Of a stretch of DNA of 64,000 nt, positions 33,556-41,829 are shown piece by piece (within the stretch, counting starts at the first letter, position 1; the number at the start of each line of letters is the position of its first letter). Made by a program: the position numbers and the translations under genes. This stretch comes from Streptomyces sp. NBC_00287 (GTDB lineage Bacteria; Actinomycetota; Actinomycetes; Streptomycetales; Streptomycetaceae): the NCBI RefSeq assembly GCF_036173105.1, contig NZ_CP108053.1, forward strand, positions 186,001 to 250,000, given 5' to 3'. The notes beneath the pieces are model-generated. The model made no database searches. It was not told the DNA's origin and worked only from the letters and a program-made list of their open reading frames with translations.

Positions 33556-33675
33556 CCATGCCCCACGCCATAGCCACCGCGGCCGCCACGCACCTGCCGC
33601 GTGGCGGCCCACGGCCCCCATCGAACCGCCCCCACCCGCACCACCGCCGTACCCGCTCGAGGTGGACACACCCCC

Positions 33676-34326
33676 ATGACGACTCCCCCCTCTGACACGG
33701 CCCGGGCCAAGTCCAGATTCCGCGCCTGGGTGCTGGTCATGACATGCGTCGCCCTCACCGTGCTGGCCATGACCGTCTTCAGCGACGACGAGCCGACCCC
33801 ACCCCCCGCACGAAGCGCCACCGCATCAACACCGCCCGCAGGCCAGCCGGCCCGTCATCCCGCACCCAAGCACCTGCCCCGCTCCAAACCCGTACGGCTG
33901 CTGATCCCGAAGATCTCCGTCGACGCCCCCTTCACCGAACTCGCCATCGGCCGCACCGGGCAACTCGACCCCCCGCCCGCCGACAACACCAACCTCGTCG
34001 GCTGGTTCGCCAAAGGCCCCACCCCCGGAGAAGCAGGCACCTCGGTCGTCGCCGGGCACGTCGACACCGCCACCTCCCCCGCCGTCTTCGCCGACCTCGC
34101 CGACCTGAAAAAGGGCGAAGTCTTCCGCATCAAACGCGCCGACAGACGCACGGCAACCTTCGTCGTCGACAGCGTCGAAAGCTTCGCCAAAGACGACTTC
34201 CCCGACCAGCGCGTCTACGCCGACACACCCCAAGCCCAGATCCGCCTCATCACCTGCGCGGGCGACTACGACCGCGCCGCCAAGGACTACACCGACAACC
34301 TCGTCGTCTTCGCCCACCTCAAATAA
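33676..34326 (+). CDS. Class F sortase
   Basis: A 216-aa membrane-anchored transpeptidase. An N-terminal TM helix (AWVLVMTCVALTVLAMTVF) and a Pro-rich linker lead into the sortase barrel. This has RLLIPKISVDAPFTELAIGR, NLVGWFAKGPTPGEAGTSVV, the catalytic His in VVAGHVDT and Cys in RLITCAGDYD. The position after the Cys where sortases usually carry the catalytic Arg (Y-R-D-N) reads YTDN here. The ATG at 33676 is used; the upstream in-frame start lacks support. The neighbouring repeat protein is the obvious candidate partner. Confidence 0.88.
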   Translation: MTTPPSDTARAKSRFRAWVLVMTCVALTVLAMTVFSDDEPTPPPARSATASTPPAGQPARHPAPKHLPRSKPVRLLIPKISVDAPFTELAIGRTGQLDPPPADNTNLVGWFAKGPTPGEAGTSVVAGHVDTATSPAVFADLADLKKGEVFRIKRADRRTATFVVDSVESFAKDDFPDQRVYADTPQAQIRLITCAGDYDRAAKDYTDNLVVFAHLK

Positions 34327-34519
34327 CACCCACACCCCCCAGCAAACCCACCAACCACCGCACTACGCGGGCAGCAGCCGACGAATACGACCCACCACGC
34401 CCCCGGCGGGAACACCCTCACGAGCGCCAGGACCCGCTGAAGCCGCCACGAAGGTTCCGCTCGCTTCCCAGAGGGGCGCCGCCGACAAGCCCGAGTTCCC
34501 TCCATTGACGCGCTCGCTC

Positions 34520-34659
34520 ACAGCCCGATTACCGCGCTCCAGCCCGCCTTTGCCGGCCCGGCCGAGGCGGACTCGCGCGGGAAGTCGCTCGATCAAGGCC
34601 CAGCGGGCATCAGAGACATCACGGCGATACGGACCCTTCCGACGCCTCCTTGGCTGCAC
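34520..34659 (-). pseudogene. IS5-type transposase N-terminal scrap
   Basis: The minus-strand frame starting at 34659 begins RRRRKGPYRRDVSDARWALI, like the first residues of IS5-type (DUF4096) transposases, and then loses similarity. Only some 25 residues are convincing. The rest of the intergenic DNA between the sortase and the PH-like gene shows nothing else recognisable. Confidence 0.4.
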
Positions 34660-34735
34660 TGCCTGGTGTTTGCGTACGTCCCGTTGAGGTCACTCGTGCT
34701 GTTCGTAGCCCCCCAGTGCCTGTCCGGGGAGGCGC

Positions 34736-35203
34736 ATGGCGATGGCGCGCATGCTCGTTGAGGGTGATGACCTGGTCGTACGGCTGGCCTGGTGGGAGAA
34801 GGCGGCCGTGCGCGGCGGTGACGTGCGTGTGCCGCTGGCGGCAGTGCAGCGGGTGACCGTTGAACCGGACTGGTGGCGGGCCCTGCGTGGCATCCATGAG
34901 CGGGGCGTCTGCGTCCCCGGCGCCCTGTGCCTCGGCAGGCGCGGCCATCAGGGCGGGAAGGACTTCGTCGCGGTGAGGCCGGGCAGACCCGTGGTGTGCG
35001 TCGAGCTGTGGCCGTCCGCACCCTTCCGCCTTCTCGCTGTCGTCACGCGGACCGATGACGAAGGCAGGGACACGGCCCAGAGGCTTCGCCGGAGTGCACC
35101 GAAGACCGACACGTCCACGCCTTGGCGGCAGCCGCTGCCGGTGCCCGTGGAATCGGGTGAAAGCTCTGCCGGGACGCCTGCTCTGGAACCGCCGAACCAT
35201 TGA
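34736..35203 (+). CDS. PH-domain-like conserved actinobacterial protein
   Basis: A 155-aa soluble protein. The core alternates short strands: LVVRLAWWEKAAVRGGDVRV, PLAAVQRVTVEPDWWRALRG, CVPGALCLGRRGHQGGKDFV, AVRPGRPVVCVELWPSAPFR. This layout matches a widespread actinobacterial family resembling bacterial PH domains, of unknown function. The C-terminal 40 residues are low-complexity. It is a singleton with a weak SD, so the exact start among several nearby Met codons is uncertain. Confidence 0.65.
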   Translation: MAMARMLVEGDDLVVRLAWWEKAAVRGGDVRVPLAAVQRVTVEPDWWRALRGIHERGVCVPGALCLGRRGHQGGKDFVAVRPGRPVVCVELWPSAPFRLLAVVTRTDDEGRDTAQRLRRSAPKTDTSTPWRQPLPVPVESGESSAGTPALEPPNH

Positions 35204-35385
35204 ACGTGAGCGGCAGACACGTGCTGGCGCCGCATGCCCCTGCCCGAGCGACGGCTTGGCTCACCGCCACTCGCCCTCCGTCAGTGGTTGCATGGGGTGC
35301 TTGCCGCGCGGCATGTGCAGCCGGTGGAAGATCTCCGCGTTCTCGTGAGGCCGCCGAGCCGTACTCGGGTGCTACCGGGGCGCCG

Positions 35386-36048
35386 CTATGGGTGCGTCCG
35401 CGCGCCTGGCGATACCGCCCCGTTCGGCTCATGGCTGAAGGGCAGGGAGTACGTATGGCCTTGCACGCCCCATTCTCCGGCGGGCGGCTTGGCACCGGCG
35501 TCGATCGCGCGCAGGCTGGGGCGCCCGATATGGGCGTAGACCAGGCGCCGTACTCGATGGTGTGCGGCTTGTTCGGCTACGGCGCGGACGCTTGCGTGAC
35601 CGCCCACGCCGCCCCGGAACCGTATGGGCCGGTCCCAGGCCGCGGCCTCGGCGAACATCAGGTCCGCCCCCGCGGCCCAGGCCGGAAATTCCCAGAACTC
35701 CGGTGCCCAGACGGCCACCGTGTCTCCGGCCTCGATGCGGTATCCGAACGCGGGGTGCGAGGTATGGACCACGGGAAGGCAGCGCACCACAACCTCCCCG
35801 ATCTGCAGATCGCCGGCGAGGATATCGGCCCCGCGCGTGGCCGCCGTTCGCCGCAGTACCGACCGCAGCTCGGAGTGTTCGTCTGTGACCAGCCATGCGT
35901 CCAGCCGCCCGGGTGGCGGTTCGGCCCCGGGTCCGCCGTCGAAGGCCACCTTGTGCCCGGCACATCGCAGCAGCAGGCCCGCCGGAGCGAACCGGGGTGA
36001 GTTCATCGCTCCCACTCCGAGGAGTGTCAGCCGCAGCCACTGCTTCAT
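35386..36048 (-). CDS. MBL-fold-like metallohydrolase family protein
   Basis: A 220-aa protein: LRLTLLGVGAMNSPRFAPAG, CAGHKVAFDGGPGAEPPPGR, LDAWLVTDEHSELRSVLRR, VHTSHPAFGYRIEAGDTVAV, WAPEFWEFPAWAAGADLMFA and RLVYAHIGRPSLRAIDAGA. This is an actinobacterial branch of the metallo-beta-lactamase/RNase Z-like fold in which the usual H-x-H-x-D-H is altered (DEHSEL). The ATG follows GGGAGGT and overlaps the stop of an upstream small ORF by ATGA. The C-terminal 20 residues look like an extension. Its substrate is unknown. Confidence 0.8.
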   Translation of the reverse strand: MKQWLRLTLLGVGAMNSPRFAPAGLLLRCAGHKVAFDGGPGAEPPPGRLDAWLVTDEHSELRSVLRRTAATRGADILAGDLQIGEVVVRCLPVVHTSHPAFGYRIEAGDTVAVWAPEFWEFPAWAAGADLMFAEAAAWDRPIRFRGGVGGHASVRAVAEQAAHHRVRRLVYAHIGRPSLRAIDAGAKPPAGEWGVQGHTYSLPFSHEPNGAVSPGARTHP

Positions 36049-36416
36049 CGGACCTCCCGCGTTGCGTGCCGAGGTGCGGTCGGGGAGCGTGCCCCGCGGC
36101 GGCGTGGTGCAGCAGGCCTGGGCCTGTGCGGAGATCTGCTCGCGGTCGATGCCGGTGGCGGAGGGCGTGGCGGGTGCAGCGCGGCTGGCACACCACGCGG
36201 ATGGTTGACCTGCCCGCCGCAGACCGCGTCGGCGATGGTGGACGGCACGGCATTCGTGTCGCCCTCCGCGGGGCGTGGCCGGGCGTCTGTCTCCTGGGCC
36301 ACCCGGCTGAGGAACCGCGCGCAGCCGGAGGAACCCGTGCGTCCCCGGTCGGGGCGCAGGGCCTCGTCCAGGGGAGCGGGCAGCTGGGCCGCCGGCAGAG
36401 TCTCCGAGAGCGTCAC
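36045..36416 (-). CDS. Small ORF translationally coupled to the MBL-fold gene
   Basis: A possible 123-aa product starting GTG after GGAGGG (first residues VTLSETLPAAQLPAPLDEAL), ending in TGA within the ATGA start of the MBL gene. The first 70 codons have good third-position GC. The C-terminal 50 are Pro/Arg-rich and read like a wrong frame, so a frameshift near 36205 is possible. No family is recognised. Confidence 0.4.
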   Translation of the reverse strand: MTLSETLPAAQLPAPLDEALRPDRGRTGSSGCARFLSRVAQETDARPRPAEGDTNAVPSTIADAVCGGQVNHPRGVPAALHPPRPPPPASTASRSPHRPRPAAPRRRGARSPTAPRHATREVR

Positions 36417-36795
36417 GGTGCCCTCCGGATGTCGGTCCCCCAAGGGTGCGCGATTCCGGCCCCGGGTGCCCGTGGGCCGTGGAGGAAAACGGCATCGGCG
36501 GGACATATCACGACACGCCGGCTGGAGACTCGGCCGCAGAGGGCAGCAAGCCCGGCGAGGACGCGGCGAACGTCGACAGCGCAGCCGTACCGCTTGCCGC
36601 GTAACCGTCTCTCCCGTGCGCAGGTGTGGTGCGGCACCTCGTCGGGTACCCGGCGACGGCAAAGAAGGATGCCGGTCGATCCGCTGCTGGAGCAGATGAC
36701 GCAGACCTCGAGCAAGGTGTCGTGGCCACCGCGGGCCAGAGCCCCGGGCACGTGGCCACCGTTGATCCCATGACGATGCAAGGAGCGGTCAGCAC
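36417..36795. other. Intergenic region between divergent transcription units
   Basis: It separates the MBL operon (leftward) from the phosphoribosyltransferase/rtcB unit (rightward) and presumably holds both promoters. Several frames are open, but none has recognisable protein content. No strong promoter pair was identified by eye. Confidence 0.35.
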
Positions 36796-37380
36796 ATGCC
36801 GTTCCGAGACCGCAGGCAGGCAGGCCGGGAGCTCGCCGCGCGGCTGCGCGTCAGGCCGGAGAAGGGCGCGCTGCCGTATCCGGCCGTCCTGGCCCTGCCC
36901 CGCGGCGGCGTGGCGATGGCCCGCGCGGTGGCAGAGGCCCTCGATGCGCCGCTGGACGTGCTGGTCACCCGCTCGATCGGGGTGCCGTTCCCGGAGGAAG
37001 TGGGCGTCGACGCGCCGGGGGGCGAGGACCCTCTGCTCTTCGACCTCGTGGAGCGGGAACGGGCCGAGGCGCATCGCCGGGAGGAACGCTATCGACGGGG
37101 CTGCCCGGTTCCCGACCTGACGGGGCATACCGCGATCGTCGTCGGTGACGGCCTGGCCACCGGATCCACAGCGCGTGCCGCGGTCAGGTGCCCGCGCGCG
37201 TGGTCCTCGCGGTGCCGGTGTGTGCGCCGTATACGGCCGACCTGCTGCGCGGCAAGACCGACGACATGCTCTGCCTGCGTCGGCCAGACGCGTGCAACTC
37301 GTACGAGGACTTCGAGCAGTTGACGGACGAGGACGCGCTCGCGGCGCTGCACGGGACCGACGCGACACGCTCAACGAGCC
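36796..37380 (+). pseudogene. Phosphoribosyltransferase-domain protein, frameshifted
   Basis: The first 130 codons are normal: YPAVLALPRGGVAMARAVAE, LDVLVTRSIGVPFPEEVGVD and the PRPP loop [19 protein letters not shown]. Near 37180 the frame is lost and homology resumes one frame over as [40 protein letters not shown]. Reading through needs a shift and a small deletion. Such PRTases often neighbour stress or RNA-repair genes in Streptomyces. AAGGAG precedes the ATG. Probably inactive unless the shift is a sequence error. Confidence 0.75.
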
Positions 37381-37402
37381 GTCTTGGCGCGGGAGGTTCG
37401 CC

Positions 37403-38815
37403 ATGGAGTTGGTCGAGGAACGCCCCTTCCGGTACCGCATCGATCCGCAGGCGGGCATGCGGGTGCCCGGGATCGTGTTCGCCTCCCGCGAGCTGCTCGC
37501 CGACGCCGAGCAGTCCCTGGAGCAGGTCGCCCACGTGGCCGCCCTGCCCGGCATCGTCGCCGCCTCGTACGCCATGCCGGACATCCACTGGGGTTACGGC
37601 TTCCCCATCGGCGGCGTCGCGGCCACCGACGTGGCCGACGGCGGTGTGGTCTCACCGGGCGGTGTCGGCTTCGACATCTCCTGCGGGGTGCGGCTGCTGG
37701 CCGCCGACTGCGACTACGAGACGTTCCGGTCCGCGCTGCCCGCGGTCATGGACGGCCTGGACCGGGCGATTCCGCGCGGAGCCGGCCCCGGTGGCGTGTG
37801 GCGGCCGGAGGGTGCCGGAGATCTGGAGCGGCTGCTGGCCGGGGGCTCCCGCTTCGCCGTGGACCGGGGGCATGGGGAGGAACGCGATCTACTGCGCTGC
37901 GAGGACGGCGGTGCGGTCGCAGACGCCGATGTGACGCAGGTCGGGCAGCGGGCTCGGGAGCGCGGCCTCGTCCAGGTGGGCAGCCTTGGCTCCGCCAACC
38001 ACTTCCTGGAGGTGCAGCGGGTCGACGAGGTGTACGACGAGGCCACGGCGGCCGCCTTCGGAATCGCCCCGGACCAGGTGTGCGTGATGATCCACTGCGG
38101 TTCTCGCGGGCTCGGGCACCAGATCTGCACCGACCACGTACGCCTGATGGACGGCGCCATGGCCCGTTACGGCATCACGGTGCCCGACCGGCAGCTGGCC
38201 TGCACCCCGGTGCACTCCCCCGAGGGACGGGCGTATCTCGGGGCGATGGCCGCGGCCGCCAACTACGGCCGGGCGAACCGCCAGTTGCTGTCCGACGCGA
38301 CCCGTGACGTCTTCCGGCGCGCGGCGGGTGCCCGGCTGTCGCTGGTGTACGACGTCTCGCACAACCTCGCCAAGATCGAGACGCATCCGGTGGACGGAGC
38401 CCGGCGGCAGCTGTGCGTGCACCGTAAGGGCGCCACCCGGGCCTTCCCGCCCGGACATCCCGAACTGCCCGAGGACATCCGGGAGTTCGGGCAGCCGGTG
38501 CTGATCCCCGGCACCCTCGGCACGGCCTCGTACGTGCTGGCGGGTGTGGCCGGGGGCGACGCCTTCTTCTCCACCTGCCACGGCGCGGGCCGCACCATGA
38601 GCCGCCATCAGGCCGCGCGCACCGTCACCGGCAGCCAACTGCGGGCGCGTCTGCGCCAGGCCGGCATCGCCGCCCGTCCGAAGTCCTGGCGCGGTCTGAC
38701 CGAGGAGACCCCGGAGGCGTACAAGGACGTCGACGCCGTCGTGGCCGCGAGCGAGGGGGCGGGGTTGTGCCGCAAGATCGCCCGGCTCGTCCCGCTCGGG
38801 GTGGTCAAAGGGTGA
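37403..38815 (+). CDS. rtcB: RtcB RNA ligase
   Basis: A 470-aa protein, full length. RtcB joins RNA 2',3'-cyclic phosphate or 3'-phosphate ends to 5'-OH ends using GTP and Mn2+. Metal and active-site landmarks are present: [34 protein letters not shown] with the conserved Asp and Cys, [24 protein letters not shown], and [12 protein letters not shown] where H393 should be the guanylylated His. The ATG follows GGGAGG, immediately after the broken PRTase frame. Archease, its activator, is encoded convergently just downstream. Confidence 0.96.
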   Translation: MELVEERPFRYRIDPQAGMRVPGIVFASRELLADAEQSLEQVAHVAALPGIVAASYAMPDIHWGYGFPIGGVAATDVADGGVVSPGGVGFDISCGVRLLAADCDYETFRSALPAVMDGLDRAIPRGAGPGGVWRPEGAGDLERLLAGGSRFAVDRGHGEERDLLRCEDGGAVADADVTQVGQRARERGLVQVGSLGSANHFLEVQRVDEVYDEATAAAFGIAPDQVCVMIHCGSRGLGHQICTDHVRLMDGAMARYGITVPDRQLACTPVHSPEGRAYLGAMAAAANYGRANRQLLSDATRDVFRRAAGARLSLVYDVSHNLAKIETHPVDGARRQLCVHRKGATRAFPPGHPELPEDIREFGQPVLIPGTLGTASYVLAGVAGGDAFFSTCHGAGRTMSRHQAARTVTGSQLRARLRQAGIAARPKSWRGLTEETPEAYKDVDAVVAASEGAGLCRKIARLVPLGVVKG

Positions 38816-38929
38816 CTCGGCCCCGGCGGGCGGCAGCGGTCGGCGGGGCCGGCTTCGCGGCGCGATCCGTCCGGTGCCGGGCACGACGGGGTACGACGGG
38901 GTCCGGCTGGGGTGCGCCGACTTCGCCGG

Positions 38930-39394
38930 TCAGACGTCGACGATCACCGTGCAGGACCAGCCGTGCGGATCCGGTCCGATGTGCAGGCCCTGCCAGGAGA
39001 CCCCTTTCGGTACGGCGCCGATGATGTCGACGTCCGTCAGGTCCGTGACCGCCAGCCGCACCTCCAGCGCGCCGTCGGCGGCGGTCTCCACTTCCACGTC
39101 CACCGGCACCCGGCCCGCCACCTCCACCCGGTAGACCACCTCGTCCAGCAACGCGATCAGCAGGTCCTCGTCGCCGCTCGGCGCCAGCCGCACCCGCTCG
39201 ACAGCGGTCGGCCCTACGTCCGAGACCTCGGCGAAGCATCCCACCATCCCGCGCGCCGCCTCGGCCAGGCACTCGTCCCGGGTGGGACCCCACGCCTGTA
39301 CCCGCGTGTCGGCGGTGTGCGGCATCGACCGGTGACCGCTTTCGCCCTGTCGCCGCGCCCGCAGTTCGTCGTCGAGATCGCCGACCATGCCCAC
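38930..39394 (-). CDS. Archease, RtcB-activating protein
   Basis: A 154-aa protein with archease features: SMPHTADTRVQAWGPTRDEC, LAEAARGMVGCFAEVSDVGP, DLLIALLDEVVYRVEVAGRV and a C-terminal VSWQGLHIGPDPHGWSCTVI. The acidic residues in HTAD and the final metal-site strand suit its role of speeding RtcB guanylylation and turnover. It converges on rtcB with 114 bp between stop codons, a layout that could let read-through RNAs regulate both. The start could be a few codons later (MVGDLDDEL). Confidence 0.9.
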   Translation of the reverse strand: MGMVGDLDDELRARRQGESGHRSMPHTADTRVQAWGPTRDECLAEAARGMVGCFAEVSDVGPTAVERVRLAPSGDEDLLIALLDEVVYRVEVAGRVPVDVEVETAADGALEVRLAVTDLTDVDIIGAVPKGVSWQGLHIGPDPHGWSCTVIVDV

Positions 39395-39813
39395 CGCCTC
39401 ACCCGGCTTCCGGTGTGGTCACCGGAATCGTCGTTGTGACTTCTCCGGCGCAGTAAGCCGTGGCCACCTCCGTGTGCCTTCGGGGACGAGCCCGGCTCCG
39501 AGGACCGACGAGTACCCCCTTACGGCGCCACCGACGCGCCGCAGGGGACACCGTCCGGGACCGTCGCATACGCCCACGGCCAGGTCTGCTCCGCCGGGCT
39601 TTCCGCGGGCCCCGGGTGCGGTCGAGGTAGCGGAAGGCGTGGTAGCGCTCGGCCAGGGCGCTGGGGGCGTGGTCGCAGACGCATTCGTAACCGAGGCCGG
39701 CAGACGACCCCGATCGCACAGTGACCGGGCAGACGAACAGGTCCCGCTCACGGGCAGCTCCCGGTGCAGGAGATCTCCAGGCTGCCAGTGCGCGGGCGGT
39801 AGGCCCACGAGCC
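39395..39813. other. Intergenic region without a recognisable gene
   Basis: Lies between archease and a MarR fragment. A short minus-strand string around 39600-39680 (SALAERYHAFRYLDRTRGP) looks protein-like but is too short to assign. No promoter, repeat or RNA motif was identified. Confidence 0.3.
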
Positions 39814-40086
39814 GTCAACGACCTGGAGGCCGAGCAGCTGATCGAGCGGCGGCGCTCTCCCCAGGACCGCCGCCGCCATGTCGTGGAGATCACCGCGAAC
39901 GGCCTCGAACTGCTCGACAAGGCCGAGTGCGCGCTCGCCGCAGCGGAGAACGAGGTGCTCGCCGCACTCGACGCAACAGAGCGCGAGACCCTGTACAGCC
40001 TGCTCCAGCAGGCCGCGAACGGTGAGGGAAGCGGAAGCTGCACCGAGGCCTGGGTAGCCAGGAAGGCGTCTCCCGGTAACGGGTAG
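39814..40086 (+). pseudogene. MarR-family regulator, C-terminal remnant
   Basis: Homology begins in the recognition helix/wing (VNDLEAEQLIERRRSPQDRR, RHVVEITANGLELLDKAECA) and continues through the dimerisation helix to ATERETLYSLLQQAANG. The first 60-70 residues of the winged helix are absent; the sequence in front belongs to no MarR. It cannot bind DNA as encoded. Confidence 0.65.
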
Positions 40087-40201
40087 CCGGCTGGTCCGGG
40101 GTCGAGAACCTCGCGGCTCAACGTCGAACAGCCCGCCCATCCCCGCCACGCATACGCTGATCACCCGTACGACTGATCATGAAACACAACCGGGTTGCCG
40201 G

Positions 40202-41080
40202 TTACTGAGACAGGCTCCTAGCCCGCGTCATCACTTCGACAGCGCCCTCAGGCCCGTCACCGCCCTTGCGAAAGACGAGCAGATAGCGCCAGAAGAGGCG
40301 CCTACGGATGCTGCATCCAGGTAGCAGGACCGCGGCCTCCCGACGGATATGCAGCAGGGGAACGGTTGGCTGCCGCACCGGTGCTTTCACTCGTTCTCGA
40401 CCGGCCGCAGCGGCGGCGGGGCGAAGCTTGTCCGTGAAGGCGACGGTCAGCCTGGCGACGGCGTTGACGGGCACGGCCGCCAGGCTCCAAGCCCAGTCGA
40501 GGCGGGTCTTCTCCGGATAGCATCCCAAGATCACGAGGACGCCGCCGGGCGCGAGTGCGTCGCGCAGTGCGGCTACGGTCCCGAAGGGCATGTGATGGAT
40601 GCTGGCGAGGCACGAGATGAAGTCGTAGTGCGCTTGGGGCAGTTGGACTTCGGTGACGTCCGCGTGCTGGAAGCGTGGGCTCCGGTCACCGGCCATCCGC
40701 TCCGACAGCGCACGGGCCTCCGCGATGGCCTCTTCCGACGGGTCGATCGCATCGACCTCCATGCCCAGGTGAGCGAGCCGACGAGCGAATCGGCCGGTCC
40801 CACAGCCGACGTCCAGGGCCGCACCGCAATTCCGCGGCACCTGACGCAACAGCAGACGGTGATAGTGGTCGTTGTGATCAAAGGGCACGATCCGACCCTG
40901 CCACAACGGACGCTCACGGCCCGGCGCTTCCACCATCTCGAAGGACTCAGGGCTGAGCCTGACGTCGACCCGAGAGAGGGCAGATCCCGGCTCAAGCCGC
41001 CGCGCAGGAGCCGAATCCACGTCGGAGGCGCGCTCGCGCACGCCCTTGCGCCGCCCATTGTCCCGTTGCGGGATCGTCAA
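40202..41080 (-). CDS. Class I SAM-dependent methyltransferase
   Basis: A 292-aa protein if it starts at the TTG (41080), or about 244 if at the internal ATG 40936 (MVEAPGRERPLWQ). Core motifs: LDVGCGTGRFARRLAHLGME (motif I), VDAIDPSEEAIAEAR (motif II acidic), FQHADVTEVQLPQ, YDFISCLASIHHMPFGTVAA and ALAPGGVLVILGCYPE. The C-terminus is basic (SIRRRLFWRYLLVFRKGGDG). The TTG start overlaps the original stop of the DUF6069 gene, suggesting coupling. Substrate unknown. Confidence 0.85.
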   Translation of the reverse strand: MTIPQRDNGRRKGVRERASDVDSAPARRLEPGSALSRVDVRLSPESFEMVEAPGRERPLWQGRIVPFDHNDHYHRLLLRQVPRNCGAALDVGCGTGRFARRLAHLGMEVDAIDPSEEAIAEARALSERMAGDRSPRFQHADVTEVQLPQAHYDFISCLASIHHMPFGTVAALRDALAPGGVLVILGCYPEKTRLDWAWSLAAVPVNAVARLTVAFTDKLRPAAAAAGRERVKAPVRQPTVPLLHIRREAAVLLPGCSIRRRLFWRYLLVFRKGGDGPEGAVEVMTRARSLSQ

Positions 41081-41531
41081 TCGGTCCGGATGCGGAGGCT
41101 CCGCGCCAGGTGGGGATCATCACCGTCGCAGGGACGAGGTGTAGCCCGAGGAGGGCGGTGGTGGTGGCGGTGTTTGCCCCGGAGAGGAGGGGCGGGATCA
41201 ACGAGATCGCGGTCAACGACACTGCCGTCCACACGAATCGCTCGGCGGGGCGAGCGCTCCAACGAAGAAGAGCGGCGGCAATGACGATGCCCACGACCGA
41301 GAAGAAGCCGGTCACCACGGCAAACCCGGACAACGGGATCGTCTCGCCACCAGCGGGGACCTCGAAGTCGACGCCGACGGCCTGGGCAAGCGCCGCGGCG
41401 AGGGTGGTGGCCACCATCGACGCGAGCGTGGCAATGACGCCGGTGCCTGCGAGGCCGCGGAGTCGGTGGGTGCGGCTGGTCCGGCCCGGCGCCGGGCCTG
41501 CGACGACCCCGGTGTCATTCATGCTGCTCAT
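40992..41531 (-). CDS. DUF6069-type membrane protein with a C-terminal frameshift
   Basis: A 179-aa ORF whose first 145 residues form a four-TM protein: LAGTGVIATLASMVATTLAA, LSGFAVVTGFFSVVGIVIAA, FVWTAVSLTAISLIPPLLSG, ALLGLHLVPATVMIP. This matches the actinobacterial DUF6069 pattern. At 41107-41112 one base appears to be missing; with it, the protein would end TLARSLRIRTD at a stop at 41077-41079. As read, the frame runs on through the methyltransferase start and adds about 35 foreign residues. The start overlaps a cupin fragment by ATGA. Confidence 0.7.
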   Translation of the reverse strand: MSSMNDTGVVAGPAPGRTSRTHRLRGLAGTGVIATLASMVATTLAAALAQAVGVDFEVPAGGETIPLSGFAVVTGFFSVVGIVIAAALLRWSARPAERFVWTAVSLTAISLIPPLLSGANTATTTALLGLHLVPATVMIPTWRGASASGPIDDPATGQWAAQGRARARLRRGFGSCAAA

Positions 41532-41767
41532 GTCGTTCCTCCATCATTGGGTAACTGGGGTACGGGGTGTGTCGACTGGCATGTGACGGTCCTGTCCCTG
41601 GGGGTGACGATGCGCGCCCTCGCCGTACGACGGCCTGGGTTCCGCAGGGCGCGGACGCCGGTGCCGCGGAGCCAGAACCCGGCGTCGCGTCCAAGGACCG
41701 GCCCGGGCTCGCCGTCGCGCAGTTCCAGCTGCACCCGCCCGCGGGTGACGACGCCGAACGCGCCGTA
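41528..41767 (-). pseudogene. Cupin-like domain, C-terminal fragment
   Basis: After an in-frame TAG the frame reads GVVTRGRVQLELRDGEPGPV, GRDAGFWLRGTGVRALRNPG, RRTARARIVTPRDR and then the stop, which overlaps the DUF6069 start. This looks like the last strands of a cupin domain. No start codon or earlier barrel strands are present; the sigma-factor gene ends 60 bp before it. It was probably the first gene of the downstream operon. Confidence 0.5.
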
Positions 41768-41829
41768 CTACTCCGCCGCGACCACCGCGACACGCGCGCC
41801 ACCGCGCAGCGCGAGCGTCCGCACCGGGA

